Source: CAYSZX01 sp964548875 (GTDB lineage Bacteria; Patescibacteriota; Minisyncoccia; Minisyncoccales; JANBVM01). From it: a stretch of 29,499 nucleotides of DNA. The translations under genes were made by a program, and so were the position numbers. Below are positions 5,667-14,385 of the stretch, piece by piece (the first letter of the stretch is position 1; every line of letters starts with the position of its first letter). The stretch is from contig CAZJSP010000004.1 in assembly GCA_964548875.1 (NCBI GenBank), positions 1-29,499 of the forward strand. The letters are read 5' to 3'. A model generated the notes under the pieces. It saw only the letters and a list, made by a program, of their open reading frames with translations, searched no databases and was not told the DNA's origin.

Positions 5667-8494
5667 ATGGGTTTAAATTTAAAAAAATTAAATAAAAACC
5701 AAAAAAAGGCTGTGACTTTTGGTCGGGGGCCTCTTTTAATTGTTGCTGGAGCGGGGACTGGAAAAACTACAGTTTTGGTTTACAGAATGGCTTATTTAAT
5801 TGAGAAAGGGATAGACCCTCAATCAATTTTAGGCCTTACCTTTACCAATAAGGCGGCAGGCGAAATGGAGGAAAGGGTTGGAGAAATGCTATCAAATAGC
5901 TATCACGATTTGTGGGTTTCAACTTTTCATGTTTTTTGTGAAAGGGTTTTAAGAGAACACGGCTTAGATTTTGGAATACCAACCGATTTTCAGTTACTAG
6001 ATGATACTAGTAGCTGGCTTTTAATAAGCAAGAATTTTGATAAATTTAAACTTAATTATTACAAGCCTTTAGCCAGCCCAACCAGGCTAATTCATGGACT
6101 AGTTAGACATTTCAATGATTGTAAGGATCAATTTATTTTTCCGGAGGACTACTTAAATTATGCTAAAGAAGTAAAAGGAGAAGATAAAAAAAGAATATTA
6201 GAGGTTGCTTCCGCCTATCAAACTTATCAGAATCTTCTTTTAGACAATAATCTTTTAAATTTTGGAGATTTAATTAATTATACCTTGAAGATTTTTCAAA
6301 AAAGACCTTTGATTTTAGAAAAATATAGAAAAAAATTCCAACATCTTCTTATTGACGAATTTCAAGATATTAATTGGTCTCAATATGAATTAATAAAAAT
6401 ATTAGCTGGAGAAAAAAAGAATGTTGCTGTTGCTGCTGATGATGACCAGTCTATTTACCAATTTAGGGGGGCCTCTTTTGATAATATTTTTAGATTTGAA
6501 AAAGATTTTCCTGAAGCCCAACAAATCGTTTTAACTAAGAATTATCGTTCTGCCCAAGATATTTTAGATCTTAGTTATAAGTTTATCCAATTAAATAATC
6601 CTGACAGATTAGAACATCATAGGAGTATTGATAAAAAACTCATTAGTTCAAAAAAAGAAAAAGGGGTTATTGAACATTTACACTTTTCTTCCCTAGATCA
6701 ACAAGTAAGAGGGGTTATTGAAAGAATAAGAAATATTTTAAAAAAAGACAAAAAAGCTGGCTTTGGTGATTTTGCCATCCTAATCAGAAAAAACAGTTCG
6801 GCTGACCCTTTTTCTCGGACTCTTGAAAGAGTGGGTCTTCCTTATAAGTTTATTGCTTTAAAAGGGCTTTATTCTAAGCCAATTATTTTAGATATTATTT
6901 CTTATTTTAGAATTTTAAATGATTATTCAGAAGACAAAGATTTTTTTAAAATTTTAAATTTGCCCTTTTTAAAAATTAAAAAAACAGATATTGCTTTAAT
7001 CAATCTTTATTCTAAAAAGAAAACCCAACTTGTTTATGAAACCCTTAAAAACATTAATTTACTTAAAGACAGAATATCTTCTCAAAGCATTAAAAAAATT
7101 AATTTTATTCTTAAACTAATTAAAAAACATTCATTATTAATTAACGAAAGGAGTGTTTCAGAGATATTTATAGTCTTTCTTCAAGATTCTGGTTATTTAA
7201 AGTTTTTAACTCAAGAAAAAAACATTGAAAAAATAGACTATATTAATCAGTTCTATAACAAGTTGCAGTTTTTTGAAAATAATAGTTTTGATGCAAGATT
7301 AAACAATTTTATGGAAGAGTTAGATTTAGAAATAAAATCGGGAGAGGAAGGAAGTCTAGAATTTGATCCTGAACAAGGTAAAGACGTTATTAAAATTATG
7401 ACGATTCATAATGCTAAGGGATTAGAATTTAAATATGTTTTTATTGTTGATTTGGTGCAAAGAACTTTTCCATCTGATAATAGAAAGGACCCAATTCAAA
7501 TTCCTGATAAATTAAGAAAAGACTTATTTTTAGATGATAATTATCATATTGAGGAAGAGAGAAGGCTTTTCTATGTTGCTATGACTAGAGCTAAAAAAGG
7601 ATTGTTTTTTACTTCAGCTGAGCATTATGATGGTTTGGTTAGACCTAAAAAAATATCTCAATTTTTAAAAGAAATTGGTTTCAGTGATTCAAATAAAAAA
7701 GAGGTTAAGAATAAAGATTTTAGTAAACCAAAAAGACAATCTAAAAAAGAAGAAAAAATTATTATTCCTTCTCGTTTTTCTTTTTCTCAATTAAAAGCTT
7801 TTGGAACATGTCCCTTGCAATATAAGTTTGCTCACATCTATCAAATTCCTAGCTCGGGTAAACCGGTTTTTAGTTATGGGAAAACTATTCATCATGTCTT
7901 GTTGAGATTTATTAAAGATTTTATCAAGAAAGAGAGAGGTTTTGAATATCTATTAAAGATTTATAAAGAAGAGTGGATTGACGAATGGTATTTTGATCAA
8001 GATCAAAAAAAGAAATATTTTGAAAAAGGAAAAGAAGAATTAAAAGTATTTTATAATAATTTTATTTCTAAAAAACCGAATATTTTGATAGAAAAAGACG
8101 ANNNNNNNNNNTATTTTTTAATTTTAAAATTAAAGACTATAATATTAAGGGAAAGATAGATAGGGTAGATAAAGTAGACGGAGGAATTGAAATTATTGAT
8201 TATAAAACTGGCAAGGCAAAAGATAAGTTAAAAAAAGACGATAAAAAGCAGTTGCTAATTTACCAGATGGCGGCTGAAGATATTTTTGGATTAAAGGTTC
8301 AAAAACTTACCTTTCATTATTTAGAGGGAAATAAAAAAGTTTCTTTTCTAGCCTCTAAGGAGGAAATTGAGAAAGAAAAAGAAAATATTGTTTCTCAAAT
8401 TAAAACAATTGAGAAAAGAGATTTTAAGCCTAATCCGGGGTGGCACTGTAAAAGTTGTGATTTTAAAAATATTTGTTCATATGCCAAAAGATAA
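5667..8494 (+). CDS. UvrD/PcrA-like helicase with C-terminal Fe-S PD-(D/E)XK nuclease, cut by an assembly gap
   Basis: A superfamily 1A DNA helicase of about 940 residues, probably in DNA repair or recombination. Helicase motifs run in order: Gln12 of the Q motif, Walker A GAGTGKTT (28-35), LLIDEFQDIN, DDDQSIYQFRGA, TKNYRSAQDIL, IMTIHNAKGLEF and ERRLFYVAMTRAKKG. A RecB-like nuclease domain follows, with GKIDRVD and IIDYKTGK after the gap. Cys in FGTCPLQYKF plus three in CKSCDFKNIC (C-x2-C-x5-C) match the Fe-S staple of AddB and Cas4 nucleases. Ten Ns at 8102-8111 shift the frame, so the true gap length must leave remainder 2 when divided by 3. The start at 5667 is preferred because the 42 residues encoded upstream run through the pyk terminator. 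The 3' end overlaps the flavoprotein gene by 14 bases. Confidence 0.9.
8102..8111. other. Assembly gap (10 N) inside the helicase-nuclease gene
   Basis: The frame before the gap (ending NILIEKD) and after it (starting FFNFKIKDYNIKGKID) belong to one nuclease domain but differ by a frame if the Ns are taken literally. The N count is therefore a placeholder. A two-base gap would already restore a sensible protein. Confidence 0.9.
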
Positions 8495-9740
8495 ACCAAT
8501 TTTTGATGTTGCTGTTGTCGGGGGAGGGCCGTCAGGCATGATAGCAGCTGGTCGAGCGGCTGAATTAGGAGCCAAGGTTCTTTTAATTGAAAAGAATAAA
8601 AAGCTTGGAAGGAAACTTTTAATGACCGGGCAGGGGAGATGCAATTTAACTAATGCGACTTTTGATTCGAAAGAATTTGTAAAAGGGTTTGGGAGAAAAG
8701 GAGATTTTCTTTTATCTGCCCTTTCTGTTTTTGATGTTAAAAAAACAATTGATTTTTTTAATGAGAAAGGATTAAAAACAAAGATAGAAAGAGGGGGGAG
8801 GGTTTTCCCACTTACAGACAATGCTCATTCAGTTTTGGGTTGCTTGATTAAATATTTAAGAGATAATAAGGTTTCTATTTTATCTGACACTCGGGTTACT
8901 TCAATGAGAGTTGTTGAGAATAATAGAATTAAGAACTTATTTTTAGATAAAAGAAGAAAAGTAAAGGCTAAAAATTATATTATTTGCACAGGAGGAAAGT
9001 CTTATCCAATAACAGGCTCAACAGGAGATGCTTTTAGATGGGCTAAAAAACTTGGCCATTCTGTTGTTCCCTTAAGACCAGCCCTTACTCCTTTACGGAC
9101 AAAAGAGGGGTGGGTGAAGGAATTACAAGGATTAGATTTAAAAAATGTTGAAGTTTCTGTTGTGCAGGCCGAAGAAAAAAAAGAAGAAATATTTGGAGAT
9201 TTAATTTTTACTCATTTTGGTTTGAGCGGTCCAATTATTTTAAAAATAAGTAAAAAGGTTGGCCAGCTTTTAAAAGTTGGAGAGGTTAAATTAATAATTG
9301 ATTTAAAGCCAGCCCTTAATTTTTCTGAATTAGACAAAAGAGTACAAAAGGATTTTGACAAATATAGCCGTAAAATGTTTAAAAACTCTTTATCTGATTT
9401 ACTACCTAGCAAAATAATTCCCTTAGTTGTTAAATTTTCAGGAATTGATGAAAGAAAAAAAGTTAATATTATTACTCGAGAAGAAAGGCACAGATTAATT
9501 AGGGTTTTAAAAGGAATTGAAATTAATGTTCGGAGTCTTTATGGTTTTCGCAAGGCGATAGTAACTAGTGGAGGCATTTCTTTGAAAGAAATTGAATCTA
9601 AAACTATGCGTTCAAAAAAGATAAAGAACTTATTTTTTGCTGGAGAAGTAATTGATTTAGACGGAACAACTGGCGGCTATAATTTACAGATGTGTTGGAC
9701 AACAGGCTTTGTGGCTGGTCAAAACTCTGCGTTGACATAG
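8481..9740 (+). CDS. HI0933/YhiN-family NAD(P)/FAD-dependent oxidoreductase
   Basis: A 419-residue flavoprotein of the HI0933 (YhiN/BaiN) family. The dinucleotide fold VVGGGPSGMIAA binds FAD at the N terminus, followed by the family hallmark GQGRCNLTN. The C-terminal signature AGEVIDLDGTTGGYNLQMCW is also present. Family members are widespread and their usual substrates are mostly unknown; bile-acid enoyl reduction by BaiN is a special case. The ATG at 8481 is chosen because MPKDKPIFDVAVVGGG starts the fold properly. Upstream in-frame codons read through the Cys-rich end of the helicase gene and are an artefact of the overlap. The 14-base overlap suggests coupled translation, though a functional link with the nuclease is not obvious. 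Confidence 0.88.
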   Translation: MPKDKPIFDVAVVGGGPSGMIAAGRAAELGAKVLLIEKNKKLGRKLLMTGQGRCNLTNATFDSKEFVKGFGRKGDFLLSALSVFDVKKTIDFFNEKGLKTKIERGGRVFPLTDNAHSVLGCLIKYLRDNKVSILSDTRVTSMRVVENNRIKNLFLDKRRKVKAKNYIICTGGKSYPITGSTGDAFRWAKKLGHSVVPLRPALTPLRTKEGWVKELQGLDLKNVEVSVVQAEEKKEEIFGDLIFTHFGLSGPIILKISKKVGQLLKVGEVKLIIDLKPALNFSELDKRVQKDFDKYSRKMFKNSLSDLLPSKIIPLVVKFSGIDERKKVNIITREERHRLIRVLKGIEINVRSLYGFRKAIVTSGGISLKEIESKTMRSKKIKNLFFAGEVIDLDGTTGGYNLQMCWTTGFVAGQNSALT

Positions 9741-9760
9741 AAGACAATAAATTATATCTT
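9732..9760 (+). promoter_or_regulatory. Probable promoter of the RRM gene
   Basis: A perfect TTGACA (9732-9737), overlapping the end of the flavoprotein gene, is followed after 17 bases by TATCTT (9755-9760). The leader of about 53 bases contains a 7-bp hairpin TTTCTTT/AAAGAAA (9770-9786) before the ATG at 9820. The -10 is weak, so the exact start is uncertain. Confidence 0.45.
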
Positions 9761-9819
9761 GAGAGAGCATTTCTTTTTTAAAGAAACATAGGTCGTTTTT
9801 AAAAATATTAAGTATTACA

Positions 9820-10080
9820 ATGAATAATAATCTTTATGTTGGTAATCTTCCTTATTCATTAGAAAAGGAGGACCTTCAACGCTTTTTTGAAGAAGTTGGG
9901 CCAGTTAATTCAGCTCATATTATTAAAGATAAGACTTCGGGAAGATCAAAAGGTTTTGGTTTTGTTGAAATGTCTTCAGAGGAAGATGCCCGGAAGGCGA
10001 GAGAGCTATTTAATGGCAAAGAATTAGGCGGGAGAAATATTATTATTAATGAAGCTCAACCCAAGAAAAAGGAATTTTAA
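9820..10080 (+). CDS. RRM-type RNA-binding protein
   Basis: An 86-residue single RNA recognition motif protein. RNP2 is LYVGNL (5-10) and RNP1 is KGFGFVEM, with aromatic residues in the usual places for stacking on single-stranded RNA. The short tail KKKEF is basic. In cyanobacteria and other bacteria, stand-alone RRM proteins of this size are often cold-inducible and may act as RNA chaperones. Here that role is inferred from family only. A separate promoter and a strong terminator make it a single-gene unit, and its long leader with a hairpin could allow post-transcriptional control. Confidence 0.92.
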   Translation: MNNNLYVGNLPYSLEKEDLQRFFEEVGPVNSAHIIKDKTSGRSKGFGFVEMSSEEDARKARELFNGKELGGRNIIINEAQPKKKEF

Positions 10081-10085
10081 TTAAG

Positions 10086-10109
10086 AACCCCTTTATTGAA
10101 GGGGTTTTT
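10086..10109 (+). terminator. Terminator of the RRM gene
   Basis: An 8-bp stem AACCCCTT/AAGGGGTT (10086-10093 and 10099-10106), loop TATTG, then a T-run to 10109. It begins five bases after the stop codon. Confidence 0.9.
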
Positions 10110-10116
10110 ATTTATA

Positions 10117-10145
10117 TTGACCTCATTTTTCTAAAGCTTTATACT
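10117..10145 (+). promoter_or_regulatory. Promoter of the ftsZ-like gene
   Basis: TTGACC (10117-10122), a 17-base spacer and TATACT (10140-10145). Transcription would begin at about 10152-10153, at the start codon itself, so the message should be leaderless. Confidence 0.65.
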
Positions 10146-10152
10146 AAAACAA

Positions 10153-11370
10153 ATGGCAAAAAAGAAAAAAACTAAAAAACAAAAAAAGACAAAGTCCTTG
10201 AAAAGGGTTAATGTTAGAATAGTTGGAGTTGGAGGTGGTGGTGGATCCATTGTTTCTAAAATCGCCCGTAAAATCAAAGGGGTCTCTTTTTACGCTGTTG
10301 ATACTGATGATCAGGCCCTAGGAAGACTTTCCAGGAAAGTTAAAAAGATTAGGGTCGGAGAAGAACAAACTCATGGACTAGGAACAGGAATGGATACCGA
10401 ATTAGCAAAGAAAACAATTCAGGAAGAAGAGGTTAAAAAAATATTTGACAATCAAGATATTGTAATTCTAGTTGGTTGTTTAGGGGGAGGATTTGCTTCA
10501 GGAACCTCTTCTATCTTATCTGGCATTTCTTTGAAAATGGGAAAAATTACCTATGGGGTATTTACTTTGCCTTTTGATTTTGAAGGGAAGAAAAAAGCAA
10601 AAATTGCTAAAGAAGCAATTGAAGAGATTAAAAACAATATTAATGCTTTTTCTATTATTCCTAATGAAAGAATTTTTAAAATAATAGATAAAACAATTGC
10701 TTTGAAAAAAGCCCTAGGAGTTGTTAATAAACACTTAGCCAAGTCTATTCAGGGATTAATTGAAGTAATCTATGAAACAGGAGTAATTAATATCGATTTT
10801 GCTGATTTAGAAACTGTTTTTTCTGGGAAAGGAAATTTAACCTATTTAAATTCTGTTCGAATTAAAAAAAGAGATGATAAAAAAGAATTAGCTAAGAAGA
10901 TAATAGAATCTCCATTATATTCTTATAGTATTGAAGGAGGAAAAAATGTTTTATTAAATATTGCCGGTCAAGACAATTTATCTTTAGAGCAAGTTAATAA
11001 TATCGCTGACTCGGTTGCTAAAAAAGTTAATAAGAACGCTAAAATTATTTTAGGTATTTCTAAATCTAAGAAAAAAACTATTAGTCGGGTTAATTTATTG
11101 GTAACTGGATGTGGAGAAGAACCTCGATCAACTAAGAAAAAAAAGAAGACTACTAAAAAAAAGAAAACTAAATCTAAAAAAAAGAAAAAGAAAACAAAGA
11201 AAAAAACCAGAAAGAAAAAGAAATCAACAAAAAAAATAGTAGAGAAAGAAAAACCAAAGAAAATAAGAAAAAATGCTATTGAGGTTAAGGAAGACATTAA
11301 AAAAGCTAAGGAAGAAATAGTTTCCAAGGAAAATGTTTGGAAAACACCAGCCTTTTTAAGAAAAAAATAA
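10153..11370 (+). CDS. ftsZ: Divergent FtsZ with altered G-box, polylysine linker and canonical C-terminal peptide
   Basis: A tubulin-superfamily GTPase expected to form the division ring. Recognisable parts are GVGGGGGS (25-32), AVDTDDQAL (48-56), HGLGTG (74-79), LPFDFEG (139-145), IPNERI (169-174) and the T7 loop NIDFAD (213-218), which holds the catalytic Asp. The tubulin signature GGGTGTG is replaced by GGGFASG (111-117). The linker after the globular part is not acidic or neutral but a lysine-rich stretch (about 323-385). It ends in KTPAFLRKK, which matches the FtsZ C-terminal peptide that binds FtsA and other partners. The N terminus is also lysine-rich. The intact C-terminal peptide argues that it still joins the divisome. 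Whether it is the main FtsZ or a paralogue cannot be decided here; no dcw-cluster gene is near. It leads the nnrD-trxB-eno-gpmI operon. Confidence 0.88.
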   Translation: MAKKKKTKKQKKTKSLKRVNVRIVGVGGGGGSIVSKIARKIKGVSFYAVDTDDQALGRLSRKVKKIRVGEEQTHGLGTGMDTELAKKTIQEEEVKKIFDNQDIVILVGCLGGGFASGTSSILSGISLKMGKITYGVFTLPFDFEGKKKAKIAKEAIEEIKNNINAFSIIPNERIFKIIDKTIALKKALGVVNKHLAKSIQGLIEVIYETGVINIDFADLETVFSGKGNLTYLNSVRIKKRDDKKELAKKIIESPLYSYSIEGGKNVLLNIAGQDNLSLEQVNNIADSVAKKVNKNAKIILGISKSKKKTISRVNLLVTGCGEEPRSTKKKKKTTKKKKTKSKKKKKKTKKKTRKKKKSTKKIVEKEKPKKIRKNAIEVKEDIKKAKEEIVSKENVWKTPAFLRKK

Positions 11371-11380
11371 TATTAATAAT

Positions 11381-12253
11381 ATGAAGAAAACGAGCAAAAA
11401 AAACATAGAGAATTTTTATAAAAAAAGACCAAAAGGTCAGTATTTTAGAAAATATGAATATGGGTTTACTTTTGTGGTTGGTGGATCTGAGCTGTATTCT
11501 GGATCTCCCGCTTTAAGTGCTATGGCAGCTTTAAAATCAGGGGCTGATAGAGTAAAAATAATAGCTCCTGAAAGGGCAGCCAATATTGCAGCTTCTTTTT
11601 CTCCTGATATGACCGCCTTACCCTTGGATGGTAAATGGCTAAACAAAAAACATGTACCCTCTCTTTTAACAATGATTAGTTCAGGCAAGTCTGTATCTCG
11701 AGGCAACTTTTCCATGATTATTGGGGGAGGATTAGGAAGGAGCAAAGAAACTCAAGAGGCCATTTTAGAAATTCTTGAAAAAACAGACGTTCCTATGGTA
11801 ATTGATGCTGATGCTCTTCATGCCTTGGCTGAAAAACCAGATGTTATTAAAAATGAAAATTGCATTTTGACTCCTCATTTTTTTGAATTTTATCTTTTAA
11901 CTGGAAAAAAGATATATGGATTACCTGAGAGAGAAAAAATTCAAATTATTAAAGAAGAGGCTAAGAAATTAGGGGCAACAATTCTATTTAAAGATAAGCC
12001 TGATATTATTTCTAATGGTCAAGAGGTTGCTCTTAATGAAACAGGCAGCCCTTACATGTCAGTCGGCGGAACAGGAGATGTTTTATCTGGAATTTGTGGA
12101 GCCTTATTATCCCGACAAGACTCTGGTTCTTTTGAAGCAGCTCAAGCAGCTGCCTATATTAGCGGGAAAGCTGGGGAAATAGCTGCTCAAGAACTGAATG
12201 ACAGCTTAACAGCCGTGGACGTTATTCAGGCCATCTATAAAACATTGTACTAA
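11381..12253 (+). CDS. nnrD: ADP-dependent NAD(P)H-hydrate dehydratase
   Basis: Repairs damaged NADH and NADPH by dehydrating their hydrates with ADP or ATP. The 290-residue protein has the ribokinase-like CARKD fold: VVGGSELYSGSPALSAMAAL near the start, GGGLG, the nucleotide site DADAL, TPHFFEF in place of the common TPHPGE, and the catalytic GGTGDVLSG near the end. The NnrE epimerase half often fused to this enzyme is absent, so it is the stand-alone form. It lies 10 bases after the ftsZ-like gene and 3 bases before the trxB-like gene, in a run of redox and glycolytic genes. No separate promoter was seen. The HFFE variant may change substrate contacts. Confidence 0.88.
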   Translation: MKKTSKKNIENFYKKRPKGQYFRKYEYGFTFVVGGSELYSGSPALSAMAALKSGADRVKIIAPERAANIAASFSPDMTALPLDGKWLNKKHVPSLLTMISSGKSVSRGNFSMIIGGGLGRSKETQEAILEILEKTDVPMVIDADALHALAEKPDVIKNENCILTPHFFEFYLLTGKKIYGLPEREKIQIIKEEAKKLGATILFKDKPDIISNGQEVALNETGSPYMSVGGTGDVLSGICGALLSRQDSGSFEAAQAAAYISGKAGEIAAQELNDSLTAVDVIQAIYKTLY

Positions 12254-12256
12254 TTT

Positions 12257-13171
12257 ATGTCTTACGACCTTATTATTGTTGGCGGAGGTCCAGCTGGAGT
12301 TACAGCTGGGATATATGGTTCAAGACAAGGGTTAAAGACTCTTTTGATTACTAAAGCTTTTGGCGGACAACTTAATTACAAGGCTGTTTTAATTGATAAT
12401 TATCCTGGAATTCAGAAGATTCCAGGGATGGAGCTGGCTCGGAAACTAGAAAATCATCTTAGGTCTCAGAATATAGATGTCGAAATGGGAGAAGTAGTAA
12501 AGGTTAAAAAAGAAAAAGGGGGTTTTTCTGTTTTAACGGGACAAAAAAAATTTCAAGGAAATAGCATTATTATTGCTTCTGGGGCAAAGGTGAGACATTT
12601 AAATATTAAAGGAGAAAAGGAATTTTTAGGAAAGGGGGTTGGTTATTGTGTTGTTTGTGATGGTTCTTTTTTTCAGGACAAAAAAGTAGCGGTTATTGGC
12701 GGAGGGGATACCGGTTTTGAAGCAGCTCAATTTTTAAGCAAAATTGCTAAAAAAATCTATGTATTAGAATACAGCGAAAAGCCCAAAGCTAATACTATTA
12801 ATCAAGAGATTGTTGAGAAAGACGAAAAGGTAGAAATTATTACTAGTGCTGAGGTTTTAGAAATAAAAGGAGATAAGTTTGTTAAGTCTATTGTTTACAG
12901 GGATCGATTAAAAAATAAAAACAAAGAAATAGAGGTTGACGGGGTCTTTATTCAAATAGGACTAAAGACTAATTATCCAGATTTAGGAGATTTGGTTGAA
13001 TTTAATTCTAATCAACAAATTGTTTATAATTTAGAAAACTATCAGACAAAAACACCTGGTTTATTTGTGGCCGGTGATGTGGGAATGGGTAAATTTAAAC
13101 AGATTATTATTGCTTGCGGAGAGGGGGCGATAGCGGCTCTGTCTGCTTTTAATTATTTAAAAAGCAAATGA
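12257..13171 (+). CDS. trxB: Thioredoxin reductase-like flavoprotein with an AhpF-type NADH motif
   Basis: A 304-residue FAD- and NAD(P)H-binding disulfide reductase. It has FAD fold GGGPAG (9-14), the redox pair CVVC (131-134) followed by Asp135, the second fold GGGDTG (148-153), and the final FVAGDVG. Classical NADPH-dependent thioredoxin reductases carry an HRRxxxR motif after the second fold. Here the same place reads VLEYSEKPKAN with Glu171, as in NADH-using AhpF. NADH preference is therefore likely (inference). No thioredoxin lies in the window; the glutaredoxin-like protein at 21446-21679 is a possible substrate. The stop codon overlaps the enolase start by four bases (ATGA). Confidence 0.9.
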   Translation: MSYDLIIVGGGPAGVTAGIYGSRQGLKTLLITKAFGGQLNYKAVLIDNYPGIQKIPGMELARKLENHLRSQNIDVEMGEVVKVKKEKGGFSVLTGQKKFQGNSIIIASGAKVRHLNIKGEKEFLGKGVGYCVVCDGSFFQDKKVAVIGGGDTGFEAAQFLSKIAKKIYVLEYSEKPKANTINQEIVEKDEKVEIITSAEVLEIKGDKFVKSIVYRDRLKNKNKEIEVDGVFIQIGLKTNYPDLGDLVEFNSNQQIVYNLENYQTKTPGLFVAGDVGMGKFKQIIIACGEGAIAALSAFNYLKSK

Positions 13172-14385
13172 ATAAAATTCAAAAGTTAGAGGCTAAAACC
13201 ATTTTAGATTCAAGAGGTAATCCAACAATTGAGGTTTTTTTAACATTAGATTCAAAAACATTTAAGGCTTCAGTTCCCTCAGGAGCTTCAACCGGGGCTT
13301 ATGAGGCCGTCGAATTAAGAGATAAGGATGGAGGGGTTAAACAGGCCATTAAAAACATTAATGAAATTATTGCCCCTGAACTTGTTGGCCAAAAAATAGA
13401 TCAAAAAAAAATTGATGAGTTAATGATTAAAATTGATGGAACGGAAAATAAGTCTAGATTAGGAGGGAATGCTATTTGTGCTGTTTCTTTAGTAGCTTGT
13501 AGGGCTGGAGCAGCCATTCATAATTTAGAACTTTTTCAATATGTAAAAGAAATATTTAAAAAAGATTATGGATATTCTATAGATAATATTCCAATTCCTT
13601 CTTTTAATATTATTAATGGAGGGAGCCACGCTAATAATGGTTTAGATGTTCAGGAATTTATGATTATGCCTCTTGAAGGTTCTTTTTGTGATCAGCTAAA
13701 AGAAGGTAAAAGAATTTTTAATAACTTAAAAGGAATCCTTTCTCGAAAATATGGAGATAAAGGTTTAATTTTAGGAGATGAGGGAGGTTTTGCTCCTCAG
13801 ATATCAAAAGCGGAAGATGCAATTAATTTAATTTTAAGGTCTTGTCAGGACAAAAAGACAGGAATTGTTTTAGATGTAGCAGCTACTGAATTTTTTAAAA
13901 ATGGAAAATATCATTTAGAAGGGGAAAAATTAAATCAGGAAGATTTAATTGCGTATTATTCTGTTTTAGCTAAGAAATATCCGATTGTTGGCATCGAAGA
14001 TCCTTTTGCTGAAGATGATTGGCAAGGTTTTAGAAAATTAACTAATTTGGTTGGAGACCAAATTGCTATTATTGGTGATGATCTTTTAGTTACTAATCCT
14101 GAAAGAATTAGAAAGGCCCATAAAGAAAAATCTGTTAATGCTGCTCTTTTAAAAATAAATCAAATTGGAACTGTTTCAGAAGCATTACACTATGCTCAAT
14201 TAGCCTATAATTTTGATTGGAAAATTATGGTTTCTCACAGATCGGGAGAAACAATGGATGATTTTATTGCTGATTTTGCTGTTGGTATTGGAGCTGATTT
14301 TATTAAGTCAGGGGCGCCAAGCAAAAAAGAAAGACTAGTTAAATATAATAGAATTTTAGATATTGTGAAATCATGCAACCTTTAA
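13168..14385 (+). CDS. eno: Enolase
   Basis: Interconverts 2-phosphoglycerate and phosphoenolpyruvate. At 405 residues it is slightly shorter than the usual 420-430. Conserved features include ILDSRGNPTIEV near the start, SGASTGAYEAVELRD, FNIINGGSHANN, the metal-binding region GIEDPFAEDDW, catalytic Lys in LLKINQIGT, and SHRSGETMDDFIADFAVG. The common GQIKTGAPCRSER is DFIKSGAPSKKER here, a small change near the C terminus. It is coupled to the trxB-like gene by an ATGA overlap and overlaps gpmI by 13 bases, so three enzymes are tightly co-translated. The product feeds pyruvate kinase, encoded 9 kb upstream. Confidence 0.96.
   Translation: MNKIQKLEAKTILDSRGNPTIEVFLTLDSKTFKASVPSGASTGAYEAVELRDKDGGVKQAIKNINEIIAPELVGQKIDQKKIDELMIKIDGTENKSRLGGNAICAVSLVACRAGAAIHNLELFQYVKEIFKKDYGYSIDNIPIPSFNIINGGSHANNGLDVQEFMIMPLEGSFCDQLKEGKRIFNNLKGILSRKYGDKGLILGDEGGFAPQISKAEDAINLILRSCQDKKTGIVLDVAATEFFKNGKYHLEGEKLNQEDLIAYYSVLAKKYPIVGIEDPFAEDDWQGFRKLTNLVGDQIAIIGDDLLVTNPERIRKAHKEKSVNAALLKINQIGTVSEALHYAQLAYNFDWKIMVSHRSGETMDDFIADFAVGIGADFIKSGAPSKKERLVKYNRILDIVKSCNL

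Noticed and set aside
8367..8480. An extended N terminus for the HI0933-type flavoprotein
   Set aside because: It is the out-of-frame reading of the Cys-rich end of the helicase-nuclease gene. The fold begins properly at 8481.
11120..11240. Lysine-rich stretch as a frameshift or sequencing artefact
   Set aside because: The frame returns to a perfect FtsZ C-terminal peptide (TPAFLRKK) at the end, so the frame is maintained through the tract.
10968..11327. A 119-codon open frame on the minus strand opposite the end of the ftsZ-like gene
   Set aside because: It is phenylalanine-rich because it mirrors the lysine-rich linker. It has no promoter or known domain.
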